Positions 1 to 7,764 of a stretch of 21,040 bases of DNA are shown piece by piece (position 1 is the stretch's first letter; each line of letters starts with the position of its first letter). This stretch comes from JAJAZB01 sp964244295 (GTDB lineage Bacteria; Bacteroidota; Bacteroidia; Cytophagales; Spirosomataceae). Location: the NCBI GenBank assembly GCA_964244295.1, contig CAXTIG010000068.1, positions 1 to 21,040 of the forward strand. Reading direction: 5' to 3'. The notes below the pieces were generated by a model. It did no database searches, was not told the DNA's origin, and was given only the letters and a program-made list of their open reading frames with translations. Made by a program: the position numbers and the translations under genes.

Positions 1-51
1 CACCGTGTGCGAGCCGATGAAGCCGGCTCCGCCGGTGACAAGGATTTTCAT
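1..51 (-). CDS. N-terminus of GalE-like NAD-dependent sugar epimerase (cut by window edge)
   Basis: Only the first 17 codons are inside the window, reading MKILVTGGAGFIGSHTV. The GGAGFIG stretch is the GxxGxxG dinucleotide-binding loop of extended short-chain dehydrogenases. The following SHTV is typical of UDP-glucose 4-epimerases (GalE) more than of dTDP-glucose dehydratases, which usually have SN at this place. It starts 60 bp downstream of the UDP-glucuronate decarboxylase gene on the same strand, so it is probably the third gene of a nucleotide-sugar operon. It could equally be a UDP-glucuronate or UDP-xylose 4-epimerase; 17 residues cannot decide this. Confidence 0.7.
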   Translation of the reverse strand, partial: MKILVTGGAGFIGSHTV

Positions 52-68
52 GCAGCGAATAACTTGAA

Positions 69-100
69 CGAGCACCGAGGGGGATTCCCTTCGGTGCTCG
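69..100 (-). terminator. Hairpin in the decarboxylase-epimerase gap
   Basis: A perfect 10-bp stem (69-78 paired with 91-100) closes a 12-nt loop in the 60-bp gap between the decarboxylase stop and the epimerase start. On the minus strand it is followed by UUCAAGUUAUU, only moderately U-rich, and the epimerase start codon lies 17 nt further on. It may be a partial terminator, an mRNA-stability element, or a structure limiting translation of the epimerase. Confidence 0.4.
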
Positions 101-111
101 TGATGGAAAAC

Positions 112-1413
112 TCAGATGAACAACTGGCGGGTAAATTGACTTCGTCCGATTTTTACCAGCAATTCGTAGCGACCCTGAAGCAGCGGAGCGACGCAAATCC
201 GCAACGAGTGCCCGACCAAGCTGAAATCGAGCACCGGCACGCTGATTCCGTCCTGACGGCGTAGCTGAAACGATTTCAGACCGTTTTGCAATAACTCCGA
301 CGAGAGCAACACTTCCGAAGCCGTTGAATCGTACTGGAGAATTTCGGCATTCTGCCGCTTCGGTTGGGGACGATCGGGCAGGCGTTTGAGGAGCGGAGCA
401 ACGTGAGCGTGGCTCACTGCGTGACTCCCCACTTCGTAGGGCGTGCCGTAGCGGTAATTGGCCGAACCGTAGAGTTCGTCGTGCGAGAGCGTTTTGAAAT
501 ACGCTAGGGTCCGCCGTAGCCCTTCGGCCCGGTCGATTTGCGGTTCCCAGTCCAGCAGCACGTTCGCGCGGCTGATGTCGGGGCGACGTTGCTTCGGATC
601 GTCCTGGGGCAGGGGTTTGAACACCAACTGCTGGCGGGTGCCCGTCAGTTGGATGATTTCCTCCCCAAATTGCCGGATGGTCATTTCCATCGGGTTGCCA
701 ATGTTGACCGGCTCGGCAAAGTCGCTGAGCAGTAGGCGGTGAATGCCCTCGACGAGGTCATCGACGTAGCAAAAACTCCGCGTCTGCGAGCCATCGCCGA
801 ACACCGTCAGGTCTTCGCCCCGCAGGGCCTGGCCAATGAAGGCGGGCAACACCCGACCGTCGTTTAGCCGCATCCGGGGACCGTAGGTGTTGAAAATCCG
901 CACGATGCGCGTTTCGACACCGTGGTAGCGGTGGTAGGCCATCGTGATGGCTTCCTGAAAACGCTTGGCCTCGTCGTACACCCCGCGCGGCCCGATGGGG
1001 TTGACGTGGCCCCAGTAGTCCTCGGTTTGTGGATGCACCAGCGGGTCGCCGTACACCTCCGAAGTAGAGGCCACCAGAATCCGCGCCCCTTTGGCTTTGG
1101 CCAAGCCCAGGCAGTGGTGGGTACCCAACGAGCCGACTTTTAGCGTCTGAATCGGGATTTTGAGGTAATCGATCGGGCTGGCGGGCGAGGCAAAGTGCAG
1201 GATATAGTCCAACTCCCCCGAAATGTCGATGTGCTTCGACACGTCGTGGTGGATGAATTCAAACTGCGGCAGCGCCCGCAGGTGCTGGAGGTTTTTCAAG
1301 TCGCCCGTAATCAAGTTATCCATTCCGATTACGTCGTGGCCTTCCTTGATAAACCGGTCGCAGAGGTGCGAGCCTAAAAACCCGGCCGCGCCGGTCACGA
1401 GAACTCGTTTCAT
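112..1413 (-). CDS. UDP-glucuronate decarboxylase (UDP-xylose synthase) with C-terminal extension
   Basis: Converts UDP-glucuronate to UDP-xylose in the cytoplasm by NAD-dependent oxidation, decarboxylation and re-reduction. Residues 1-310 are a complete extended SDR fold: NAD loop GAAGFLG (8-14), the family signature ASTSEVYGDP (115-124) with T117 and E119, the catalytic Tyr146/Lys150 pair in GVYDEAKRFQEA, RIFNTYGPRM (172-181), and a C-terminal substrate region with RRPDI (276-280). Family members usually end near 310-330 residues. This protein has 433, with about 115 extra residues that are not SDR sequence and finish in a beta-rich segment ending GRYELLVKIGRSQFTRQLFI. It lies 46 bp downstream of UDP-glucose dehydrogenase, which makes its substrate. 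The enzyme assignment is secure; the role of the tail is unknown. Confidence 0.93.
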   Translation of the reverse strand: MKRVLVTGAAGFLGSHLCDRFIKEGHDVIGMDNLITGDLKNLQHLRALPQFEFIHHDVSKHIDISGELDYILHFASPASPIDYLKIPIQTLKVGSLGTHHCLGLAKAKGARILVASTSEVYGDPLVHPQTEDYWGHVNPIGPRGVYDEAKRFQEAITMAYHRYHGVETRIVRIFNTYGPRMRLNDGRVLPAFIGQALRGEDLTVFGDGSQTRSFCYVDDLVEGIHRLLLSDFAEPVNIGNPMEMTIRQFGEEIIQLTGTRQQLVFKPLPQDDPKQRRPDISRANVLLDWEPQIDRAEGLRRTLAYFKTLSHDELYGSANYRYGTPYEVGSHAVSHAHVAPLLKRLPDRPQPKRQNAEILQYDSTASEVLLSSELLQNGLKSFQLRRQDGISVPVLDFSLVGHSLRICVAPLLQGRYELLVKIGRSQFTRQLFI

Positions 1414-1459
1414 AGATTTGGGTGTCAGGAAGGTGAAATCAGGCGGTTGACTCAGAAAC

Positions 1460-2800
1460 TCAATCCTGATTACTGACTGCGTAGGATTTCACCGTCTCCC
1501 GGCCAATCGAATAGTACGTGTAGCCCAACTCACGCATTTGCTCTAATTCGTACACGTTGCGCCCATCGAAAATGACCTTGTTTTTCAGCAGTACGCCGAG
1601 CACCTCGAATTCCGGAGTGCGGAACTGCGGCCATTCGGTCAGGATGAGCAACGCGTCGGCACTTTTCAGCGCTTCGTAAGGGCCTTTGGCAAACGTCAGT
1701 CCCTCGGTTTCGCCAAAATACTCCCGCACGTTTGCCGTCGCTTCGGGGTCGTAGGCCCGCACGGTGGCCCCCGCTTCCAGCAATTCTTTGAGGATGTACA
1801 GCGCCGGGGCCTCGCGAATGTCGTCGGTGTAAGGCTTGAAGGCCAAGCCCCACACGGCGAACGTTTTGCCGCTCAGGTCGCCGTTGAAGTGGTCTTTAAT
1901 CGTCGGAATCAGTTTGGTCTTCTGGCGCTCATTCACCGCCATGACCGACTTGAGAATCTGGAAATCGTAGTCGAAATCCAGCGAGGTTTTATGCAGGGCC
2001 TGCACGTCTTTGGGGAAACACGAACCTCCGTAGCCGATTCCCGCGAACAAAAACCGCTTGCCAATCCGGCTGTCGGTGCCGATGCCGCGCCGAATGGCGT
2101 CCACGTCGGCTCCCACCTTTTCGCAAAGGTTGGCGATTTCGTTCATGAAGGTAATCTTGGTGGCCAGAAACGCATTGGCGGCGTACTTAGTCATCTCCGC
2201 CGAACGCTCGTCCATGAAGATCACCGGGTTGCCCTGCCGCACCAGGGGCGCGTAAAGTTTTTCCAGCACCGTTTTGGCTTTGGCCGAGGAGGTGCCGATC
2301 ACCACACGGTCGGGCTTCATGAAATCCTCGACGGCCACGCCCTCGCGCAGAAATTCGGGGTTCGAGACCACGTCAAAGTCGACCACGGCGGTCAGGTCGA
2401 TGGCCGCGCGGACTTTCTCGGCGGTACCCACGGGCACGGTACTCTTGTCAATGATGATGGCGTACTGATCCAGCAGCGGCCCCAAGTCGTGGGACACTTT
2501 GAGGATGTACTTCAAATCGGCCGAGCCGTCTTCGCCGGGCGGGGTGGGCAGGGCCAGGAAAATGACTTGGGCACCTTTGATGCCCTCGGCGAGGTTGGTG
2601 GTGAAGTGAAGGCGACCTTCGGCGGTGTTGCGGTGGAAGAGGTCTTCGAGGCCGGGTTCGTAAATGGGAACCTGGCCGGCCTTGAGTTTCTCGATTTTGC
2701 GGACATCAATGTCGACGCAAGTGACTTGATTACCGGTTTCGGCAAAGCAGGTGCCCGTGACCAGGCCCACGTATCCGGTTCCAACGACGGCGATTTTCAT
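1460..2800 (-). CDS. ugd: UDP-glucose 6-dehydrogenase
   Basis: Oxidises UDP-glucose to UDP-glucuronate with two NAD+. At 446 residues it has the normal length and all three domains: the NAD-binding N-terminus GTGYVGLVTGTCFAETGN (7-24), the central segment NPEFLREGVAVEDFMKPDRV (147-166) with TKYAANAF (204-211) holding the catalytic Lys205 and Asn209, and the active-site loop GYGGSCFPKD (256-265) with nucleophile Cys261. The C-terminal UDP-binding domain starts at GLAFKPYTDDIREAP (318-332). It is the first gene of the run toward the window's left edge and feeds the decarboxylase directly. No clear Shine-Dalgarno sequence precedes the ATG. Its promoter should lie in the AT-rich DNA upstream, but I could not fix a convincing -33/-7 pair. 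Confidence 0.96.
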   Translation of the reverse strand: MKIAVVGTGYVGLVTGTCFAETGNQVTCVDIDVRKIEKLKAGQVPIYEPGLEDLFHRNTAEGRLHFTTNLAEGIKGAQVIFLALPTPPGEDGSADLKYILKVSHDLGPLLDQYAIIIDKSTVPVGTAEKVRAAIDLTAVVDFDVVSNPEFLREGVAVEDFMKPDRVVIGTSSAKAKTVLEKLYAPLVRQGNPVIFMDERSAEMTKYAANAFLATKITFMNEIANLCEKVGADVDAIRRGIGTDSRIGKRFLFAGIGYGGSCFPKDVQALHKTSLDFDYDFQILKSVMAVNERQKTKLIPTIKDHFNGDLSGKTFAVWGLAFKPYTDDIREAPALYILKELLEAGATVRAYDPEATANVREYFGETEGLTFAKGPYEALKSADALLILTEWPQFRTPEFEVLGVLLKNKVIFDGRNVYELEQMRELGYTYYSIGRETVKSYAVSNQD

Positions 2801-3927
2801 GAGTTAGCGGGTTACTTGATGAATGAAATTAACTAATGCGTAGGTGCTAAACTAAAAGAGGATGATTAACGGCAGAAAGTACAGTCTAAGCAGGAATTCT
2901 GAATTAATACGCACTTAAAAAAGCCAAACTAAGCTAAGGGAGCGTATAAATTATTTTGAAAAAACTCGAAATTTTAAACTCGAAGCGATTCGGAAAATAC
3001 TGACTAGTACACAATAGCAATCCAAGAATTCACCTGCTGATAAGTTTGAACCCCATAACAAGCATGAACAAACCTATCTTAAATCGAATTTAAAAAAAAG
3101 AAATCGAAAGTTTTTTTTGAAAAAAATTACTCAAAATGAATTAAATTGTATTTTGGAATTATTATTTTTTTCTATTTTAACTCCCGGAGAATTTAAGGTA
3201 AAAAATAGCTTGGTGTTCGATTTGGTGACGAGACTACTGGCAGCACCGGTTCAAAATTAATTTTATAGCCTATTCTGAAAATAACGGGTCAAGTCAAAGG
3301 TACTCAACTTGGGCAGTATCACCTGGGTATCTCAATCGGAAAAAATACGAAATATGGGTAAGGAATTGGACATAAAATGTATATAATCAATGAATTAAAC
3401 CTATATCGGATTAAAAAATGCAGCTACGTCTGACCATAGAAGTACGTTTATTTCCAGAAAAATAAGGAGATCAGTCAGATAAAAAATCGTAAAATAACTC
3501 TAAAAACCGCTTATTATTTTTTTATATTTCGAACAAAATACCAGAAAAATACGAACTTGATAAGGAAAATTAATTATGAAAAGAACTAAAATTTACGACT
3601 TAAAATAGAATTTAAATGAAATAGTACTGTAAATTACCACGCCTGAAAGCTATGAATCATGATAATAAGCGATCCACCTGCTGTAATTTTTCATCCTCAA
3701 TTTAATAAGGCTTGCAATTCAAACTCTGTTGAAACGATTCGGGTGTTCACCCAGCTTTTTACGTCAATCTGAAATCCGGCTTTTCCAGATCTGTCCGACT
3801 TTTTTGGGTTGGTTTACCTAAGCTCAATACAGATTAGCTGGAATGAGAAGTATGCTTTATTCACGAAAGAGGTGTAGTGTTCCCGAAAAATCTGGTCCGC
3901 CATTCACCCAAAAAACCTCGTTCATTC
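2801..3927. other. AT-rich stretch without recognisable genes
   Basis: About 1.1 kb with no credible coding frame on either strand. From about 2860 to 3700 it is strikingly AT-rich (near 30% GC by eye), with long A and T runs, against clearly GC-rich genes on both sides. It must hold the promoter of the UDP-glucose dehydrogenase operon. I found no tRNA-like fold, tandem repeat, strong inverted repeat or IS end in it. Confidence 0.6.
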
Positions 3928-4622
3928 ATGAAAACCGTTCAACTTTTCGCTCGCCGGGGCAGCGCCGCATCGCCGTGGTCAATGACCAACTACGGCTGCT
4001 CAACGGCGTCGGCGTGTACGAACTATCCCAAACCGCCGTCCCGCTGAGTGAGGCGGTAAATCAGGCCCTGGGCTATGAAATTGAATCCTACGAGCGGGTT
4101 GGGGTCGAAGGCCGCTTGTTGCTGCCCTTCGACCACCCCGACCCGTACCCGTTCTGGGCGACGGGCACGGGCCTCACCCACCTGGGTTCGGCCATCTAGC
4201 GGAATGCCATGTATGCCACCGCTTCCGAAAGGAAGTACAACCGATTCGATGAAGTTGTTCCGAGAGGGCCAGTCCAACGGGCGCAAGGTGGGCGAACAGC
4301 CGGGGAGTTTGCCCGAATGGTTTACAAAGGCAACGGCCTGAGCGCCGTGCCGCCCGGTGGAACGGCGGCGCCGTCCAGTTTCGCCCTCGATGGCGGCGAG
4401 GAGTCCGAACTCGTGGGCTTTTACCTCAACGGCGAGGCCGGGCAACCGCTTTCAGTACCCTCTTTTCCGGCAACCGGGCGATGCCCACGCCCATTTTTTC
4501 GGCGCGGCGGTGCTGAGTTTTCCGACGGGGTACGGGTACAAACCGGCGATACGTTCGAGCTACACGCGCGGGTGTTGAGGCAGGCGGTACCGACCGAATC
4601 GGTGCGGGTTCGATTGCTGTGA
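3928..4622 (+). pseudogene. AraD1-type fumarylacetoacetate hydrolase family pseudogene
   Basis: Remains of a gene of the FAH superfamily, AraD1 type, whose members act in sugar-acid catabolism. Recognisable pieces lie in the right order but in alternating frames. They are a start ATG at 3928 (MKTVQLF), then GQRRIAVVNDQLRLLNGV to DHPDPYPFWATGTGLTHLGSA (about 3957-4193), then RNAMYA after a stop TAG at 4197-4199. TDSMKLFREG and SLPEWF (4240-4320) follow in another frame, then YKGNGLSAV to FALDGGEESELVGFY (4322-4430). After these come LFRQPGDAHAHFFGAAVLSF (about 4462-4520) and finally DGVRVQTGDTFELHARVL to the TGA at 4622. Family members are about 330 residues. About 100 residues between the metal-site region and the LFRQPGD segment are missing at about 4445-4460. 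With several frameshifts, a stop and a deletion it cannot make a working enzyme. The ORFs here on either strand are by-products. Confidence 0.85.
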
Positions 4623-4720
4623 CAGAGCTGGGAACACACGTCGCCCTGACTGTTTTTCGACAAACCCATGCGGGGCATATCTGATGGCACGCTCCTGCCT
4701 GCGGCACCGGGTGAACAAAT

Positions 4721-4754
4721 AAAACCCCGCCTCAATTCGTTGAGGCGGGGTTTT
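4721..4754. terminator. Bidirectional terminator downstream of the S8 protease
   Basis: A perfect 15-bp stem (4721-4735 with 4740-4754) closes a TTCG tetraloop. The stem begins with AAAA and ends with TTTT, so it gives a U run in both directions. It lies 18 bp past the protease stop and also downstream of the pseudogene on the other strand. Confidence 0.9.
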
Positions 4755-4772
4755 GGGCTGAAAAAAGGGAGC

Positions 4773-6416
4773 TTACTGCTTCAACTTTCCATTCATTTCC
4801 TGAGCCATTTTCACGGCGTTGTAGGCATTGACCACCCCGCCCGTGCTGGAAAGCTGACCAAACGGAACGGTGGTTTTGTCACCCGGCTGATTGACGGACA
4901 ACTCCGGTAACTTGGTGCTCGAATCGAACAGGATTTGTTTTACCTGCTTGTGGGTGAGTTTCGGGAAGTACGAAAGCAGCAGCGCTGCAACCCCCGTCAC
5001 CACGGGCGAAGCCATGCTCGTGCCGCTCAGGTCTTCGTACTTGGAACCGGGCACCGTCGAGTTTAAATCCACGCCGGGGGCGAATACGTCGACGGTTTGC
5101 TTGCCGTAGTTGCTGAAGTTGGCCACGGAGGCGGGTTCTTTTTTCCAGGAAAGCGCACCGACTGAAATCCAGTTTTCGGCCTGACCGCCGTCGAGGTAGG
5201 TTCTCGATGGGTAGGAGGGCCGCTCGTCGGTGTTTTCGGCATCGTTGCCAGCGGCGTGAATCAACAGAACGCCTTTTGAATCGGCGTAGCGAACAGCCTC
5301 GTCCACCCATTCTTTTTCCGGCGAAAAGGCTTTTCCGAAACTCATGTTGATCACCTGCGCGCCGTTGTCGACGGCGTAACGGATGGCGTTGGCCACGTCT
5401 TTGTCGCGCTCGTCGCCGTTGGGCACGGCCCGGAGTACCATGATTTTCACGTTGTCGGCCACCCCGTCCATGCCCAGAGCGTTGTTGCGGGCGGCTCCGA
5501 TAATGCCCGCCACGTGGGTGCCGTGGCGGGCATCCGGCCCGACTACCTCGGCGTTGCCGTAGCCCCGGTCCTTGTTTTGAGTCGGGTCGTCGCCCACAAT
5601 CGCACGCGGATTAAAGTCGGGATTGAGATTGTACTGGGCTTCTTCCTCGTAGTGGGCCACAAATTCCTTCAGTTGCTCCTCGCTGTAGCCCATCTTGAAC
5701 ACGCGATCCATCACCTGACGGGCGCGTTTGAGTTTGCTATCGGCAGTGTTGAGGTCAATTTTCTCCAGATCCTCCGGCTTCACGTTGTCCAGTTTCAACG
5801 TTTCCTTGACGAGTTGATTGGCCGCCGTAAAATTTTTGTACAATCCCTGGACAATGTTGTACGTCATTTTCGACTCCTGGGATTTTGATTCAAATTCTTC
5901 TTTGATGGCCTGAAACTGCTCGTACTGCGCCTTGTCTTTGCCCTCAAGCTTGGCAAGTGAGGTTGAATCTACACCGGCGAATTGTTTTTTGTAGCGCACA
6001 TACAGGCGGGTGAGTTCGAGTTGCTCCGCCGATACGTCGCGACCGTCTTTGTTCCCCAGAAAATCCCATCCGTGCAGGTCGTCGACGTACCCGTTCTTGT
6101 CGTCGTCGATGCCGTTCCCGGCAATTTCTTTCGAATTCGTCCAGATTTTGCCCTTCAAATCTTCGTGGTTGATGTCGATGCCGGAGTCGATGATGCCCAC
6201 GATGACGGTTTTGGACGGGCGATTTTTAAGTAATTCCCGGTACGTTTTCTCCGTGCTGATGCCCCGGACCCCGTCCTGAGACAAGTCGAGGTTAAACCAG
6301 TTGGCCGGGGCCTTATCCTTCAGCGAATCGGCTGGAGGGGTAGGAAGGGCCGCCAGCATCGGGGTGCCCAGGAGGGTCAGTGCGGCGAGGAGCGCCCGTG
6401 AGTTTTTCATCTTCAT
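4773..6416 (-). CDS. Exported S8 (subtilisin) family serine peptidase
   Basis: A subtilisin-type endopeptidase of 547 residues, probably secreted or periplasmic. The ATG at 6416 is chosen because the longer frame would begin with TTG and dilute the signal peptide; MKMKNSRALLAALTLLGTPMLAAL is a clear one. Counting from that start, the catalytic Asp is D77 in VIVGIIDSGID, His is H298 in DARHGTHVAGI, the oxyanion Asn is N391 in HAAGN and Ser is S467 in LSGTSMASPV. An acidic loop, GIDDDKNGYVDDLHGWDF (102-119), resembles a calcium site. Between Asp and His lies a charged, helix-prone insertion of about 135 residues (roughly 131-265), making the Asp-His spacing much larger than the usual 30-60. It is a single-gene unit closed by the terminator at 4721-4754. 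The substrate is unknown. Confidence 0.93.
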   Translation of the reverse strand: MKMKNSRALLAALTLLGTPMLAALPTPPADSLKDKAPANWFNLDLSQDGVRGISTEKTYRELLKNRPSKTVIVGIIDSGIDINHEDLKGKIWTNSKEIAGNGIDDDKNGYVDDLHGWDFLGNKDGRDVSAEQLELTRLYVRYKKQFAGVDSTSLAKLEGKDKAQYEQFQAIKEEFESKSQESKMTYNIVQGLYKNFTAANQLVKETLKLDNVKPEDLEKIDLNTADSKLKRARQVMDRVFKMGYSEEQLKEFVAHYEEEAQYNLNPDFNPRAIVGDDPTQNKDRGYGNAEVVGPDARHGTHVAGIIGAARNNALGMDGVADNVKIMVLRAVPNGDERDKDVANAIRYAVDNGAQVINMSFGKAFSPEKEWVDEAVRYADSKGVLLIHAAGNDAENTDERPSYPSRTYLDGGQAENWISVGALSWKKEPASVANFSNYGKQTVDVFAPGVDLNSTVPGSKYEDLSGTSMASPVVTGVAALLLSYFPKLTHKQVKQILFDSSTKLPELSVNQPGDKTTVPFGQLSSTGGVVNAYNAVKMAQEMNGKLKQ

Positions 6417-6531
6417 TCGGTTAAGTTTTTCGAGAATGGTCAAAAATAAATTTCATTCCGGATAAAAACGAAAAGGCTGGGATGAACGGTTTGTCCCATA
6501 AAAAAAAGACCGCAGAAAACTCGGGTAGTTC

Positions 6532-6563
6532 CAAAAAATAAAGATAGCTTCGCTTGCCCGCAA
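6532..6563 (-). promoter_or_regulatory. Candidate Bacteroidota promoter for the S8 protease
   Basis: On the minus strand a TTG (6563-6561) is followed after 20 nt by TATTTTTTG (6540-6532). This is near the Bacteroidota pattern of TTTG at -33 and TAnnTTTG at -7, with one extra T in the -7 element. It would give a leader of about 110 nt before the protease ATG. This rests on pattern only. Confidence 0.3.
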
Positions 6564-6589
6564 GCCCACTGACTTTCAACCGGTTGATT

Positions 6590-6964
6590 ATGCAGCTTTC
6601 CTTGCTTTCGTTGTTGCCCGAACTCGACAAAAAGGTGTTCCTGGGCGTGTATGCGCAGTTGTACTTCGACACCACCCGCTGCCGGTTCCGACTTAAAACC
6701 ATTCGGGGGCAACAAGTTCCCGCCGATCTGCACGTGGGCTGTTCCACCAAAGCCATCACGGCGTTTCGGGAAGGAACGATTTATAAACTTGATGCCCGCT
6801 TGGTGCGCCAGTCGAACCGCCAGCCGTATTTGCTGGCCGTCAATCGCCGGAACGTGGAGCGGGCACTCGAATTTTTTGAGCACAACCTTCAGGTGCAGCA
6901 GGGCCTGCCGCTAGCACCCAAGCTCAGGCGGCGGCGCAAAACGGCGCAGGCGCTGGTGATGTAG
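6590..6964 (+). CDS. Small conserved-looking protein of unknown function
   Basis: A 124-residue protein starting MQLSLLSLLPELDKKVFLGV. I do not recognise a family. It has no signal peptide or membrane segment. The first two thirds alternate hydrophobic and charged residues like a beta-rich domain (VFLGVYAQLYFDTTRCRF, then YKLDARLVRQ), then a helix-prone stretch (NRRNVERALEFFEHNLQVQQ) and a strongly basic end (KLRRRRKTAQ). The ATG at 6590 is preferred over one at 6554, which adds only a short atypical leader. It is divergent from the protease and convergent with the fasciclin gene, and ends just before a bidirectional terminator, which supports real transcription. The overlapping minus-strand frames look like shadows. 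Confidence 0.65.
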   Translation: MQLSLLSLLPELDKKVFLGVYAQLYFDTTRCRFRLKTIRGQQVPADLHVGCSTKAITAFREGTIYKLDARLVRQSNRQPYLLAVNRRNVERALEFFEHNLQVQQGLPLAPKLRRRRKTAQALVM

Positions 6965-6976
6965 GCACTCTGCCCC

Positions 6977-7019
6977 AAAAAAACGCCGGTAACTCTTGAT
7001 GGAGTCACCGGCGTTTTTT
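6977..7019. terminator. Bidirectional terminator between convergent genes
   Basis: An 18-bp stem with one mismatch (6978-6995 with 7002-7019) closes a 6-nt loop and is flanked by A and T runs, so it can end transcription both ways. It lies between the small plus-strand gene (stop at 6964) and the fasciclin gene (stop at 7056). Confidence 0.88.
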
Positions 7020-7055
7020 GGGGGAAATCTTCCCCCGAAACGATACAATCCAAAT

Positions 7056-7598
7056 TTATTTCGGGGTCACCACGCCATCGATCACATGGATGATGCCGTT
7101 TTTCTGGTACACGTCGGCCTGGGTTACGTAGGCCGTACCGCCGTTTTCATCGGTAAGTTTCACTTTGTCGCCATCCATCGAGGCCGTCAGGGTACCACCA
7201 CTCACGGTTTTGAGTTCGGCTTTTCCACCGCCGCTGGTGATGGCGCTGGCTACATCGCGGGCGGCAAACCGGCCCGACACCACGTGGTAGGTGAGGATTT
7301 TGGTCAGCGTGGCTTTGTTTTCGGGCTTCAACAAGTTATCGACCGTACCGGCGGGGAGTTTGTCGAAGGCGGCATTGGTCGGGGCAAACACCGTAAACGG
7401 ACCGGCTCCTTTGAGGGTTTCGACGAGGCCAGCGGCTTTTACGGCAGCCACCAGGGTGGTGTGGTCTTTGGAGTTGACCGCATTATCGATAATGTCTTTG
7501 GTCGGGTACATCGGGGCACCGCCTACCATCGGGGTCTGGGCAAGGGCTCCAGCCAGCGTGGTAACGAATAGGGCTAGGGAAAGCGTGATCTTTTTCAT
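7056..7598 (-). CDS. Secreted fasciclin (FAS1) domain protein
   Basis: A 180-residue exported protein with a signal peptide (MKKITLSLALFVTTLAGALA, cleavage probably before Q21) and one FAS1 domain filling the rest (about 33-180). The conserved FAS1 boxes are present: FTVFAPTNAAFDKLP (68-82), LTYHVVSGRF (102-111) and the C-terminal NGIIHVIDGVVTPK (167-180). FAS1 proteins are adhesion or matrix modules; single-domain secreted forms are common in Bacteroidota but their ligands are mostly unknown. It has its own upstream terminator (7699-7749) and downstream terminator (6977-7019), so it appears to be transcribed alone. There is no Shine-Dalgarno sequence before the ATG; the leader is AT-rich. 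Confidence 0.93.
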   Translation of the reverse strand: MKKITLSLALFVTTLAGALAQTPMVGGAPMYPTKDIIDNAVNSKDHTTLVAAVKAAGLVETLKGAGPFTVFAPTNAAFDKLPAGTVDNLLKPENKATLTKILTYHVVSGRFAARDVASAITSGGGKAELKTVSGGTLTASMDGDKVKLTDENGGTAYVTQADVYQKNGIIHVIDGVVTPK

Positions 7599-7698
7599 GC
7601 GAATAAATTTTGTTCTGTGTTTTAGTAGTTGACCTGCTCATTCATATACGCGCAGAAGGGGGAAAAGGTTTTGAAAAAGATCCGCCAGGGAACCATCT

Positions 7699-7749
7699 CA
7701 AAAACAAAATCCGCTCACCGTTTTACCCGGTGAGCGGATTTTGTTTTTG
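7699..7749. terminator. Strong bidirectional terminator downstream of the DUF1501 gene
   Basis: A perfect 22-bp stem (7699-7720 with 7728-7749) closes a 7-nt loop. The distal part of the stem is A/T-rich, giving U-rich 3' ends in both directions. It lies 15 bp after the DUF1501 stop and so separates that operon from the fasciclin gene. Confidence 0.92.
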
Positions 7750-7764
7750 GATAAGGCTTGTTAA

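Noticed and set aside
1889..2836. 315-codon plus-strand frame opposite UDP-glucose dehydrogenase
   Set aside because: It is an antisense shadow of a gene with complete catalytic motifs; composition is His/Gly/Val-rich and matches no family.
2800..2950. TAGTTTG-like elements as promoter of the UDP-glucose dehydrogenase operon
   Set aside because: The elements differ from TAnnTTTG by a missing or changed base and no TTG lies at the right distance, so the claim would be a guess.
3741..3762. GGGTG/CACCC palindrome followed by T residues
   Set aside because: The loop would be only 2 nt and no gene ends there, so it is not a credible terminator.
6421..6883. Minus-strand frames overlapping the small plus-strand gene
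   Set aside because: They run through the probable protease promoter, have mixed composition without a domain, and end inside the protease leader. The plus frame fits its flanking terminator.
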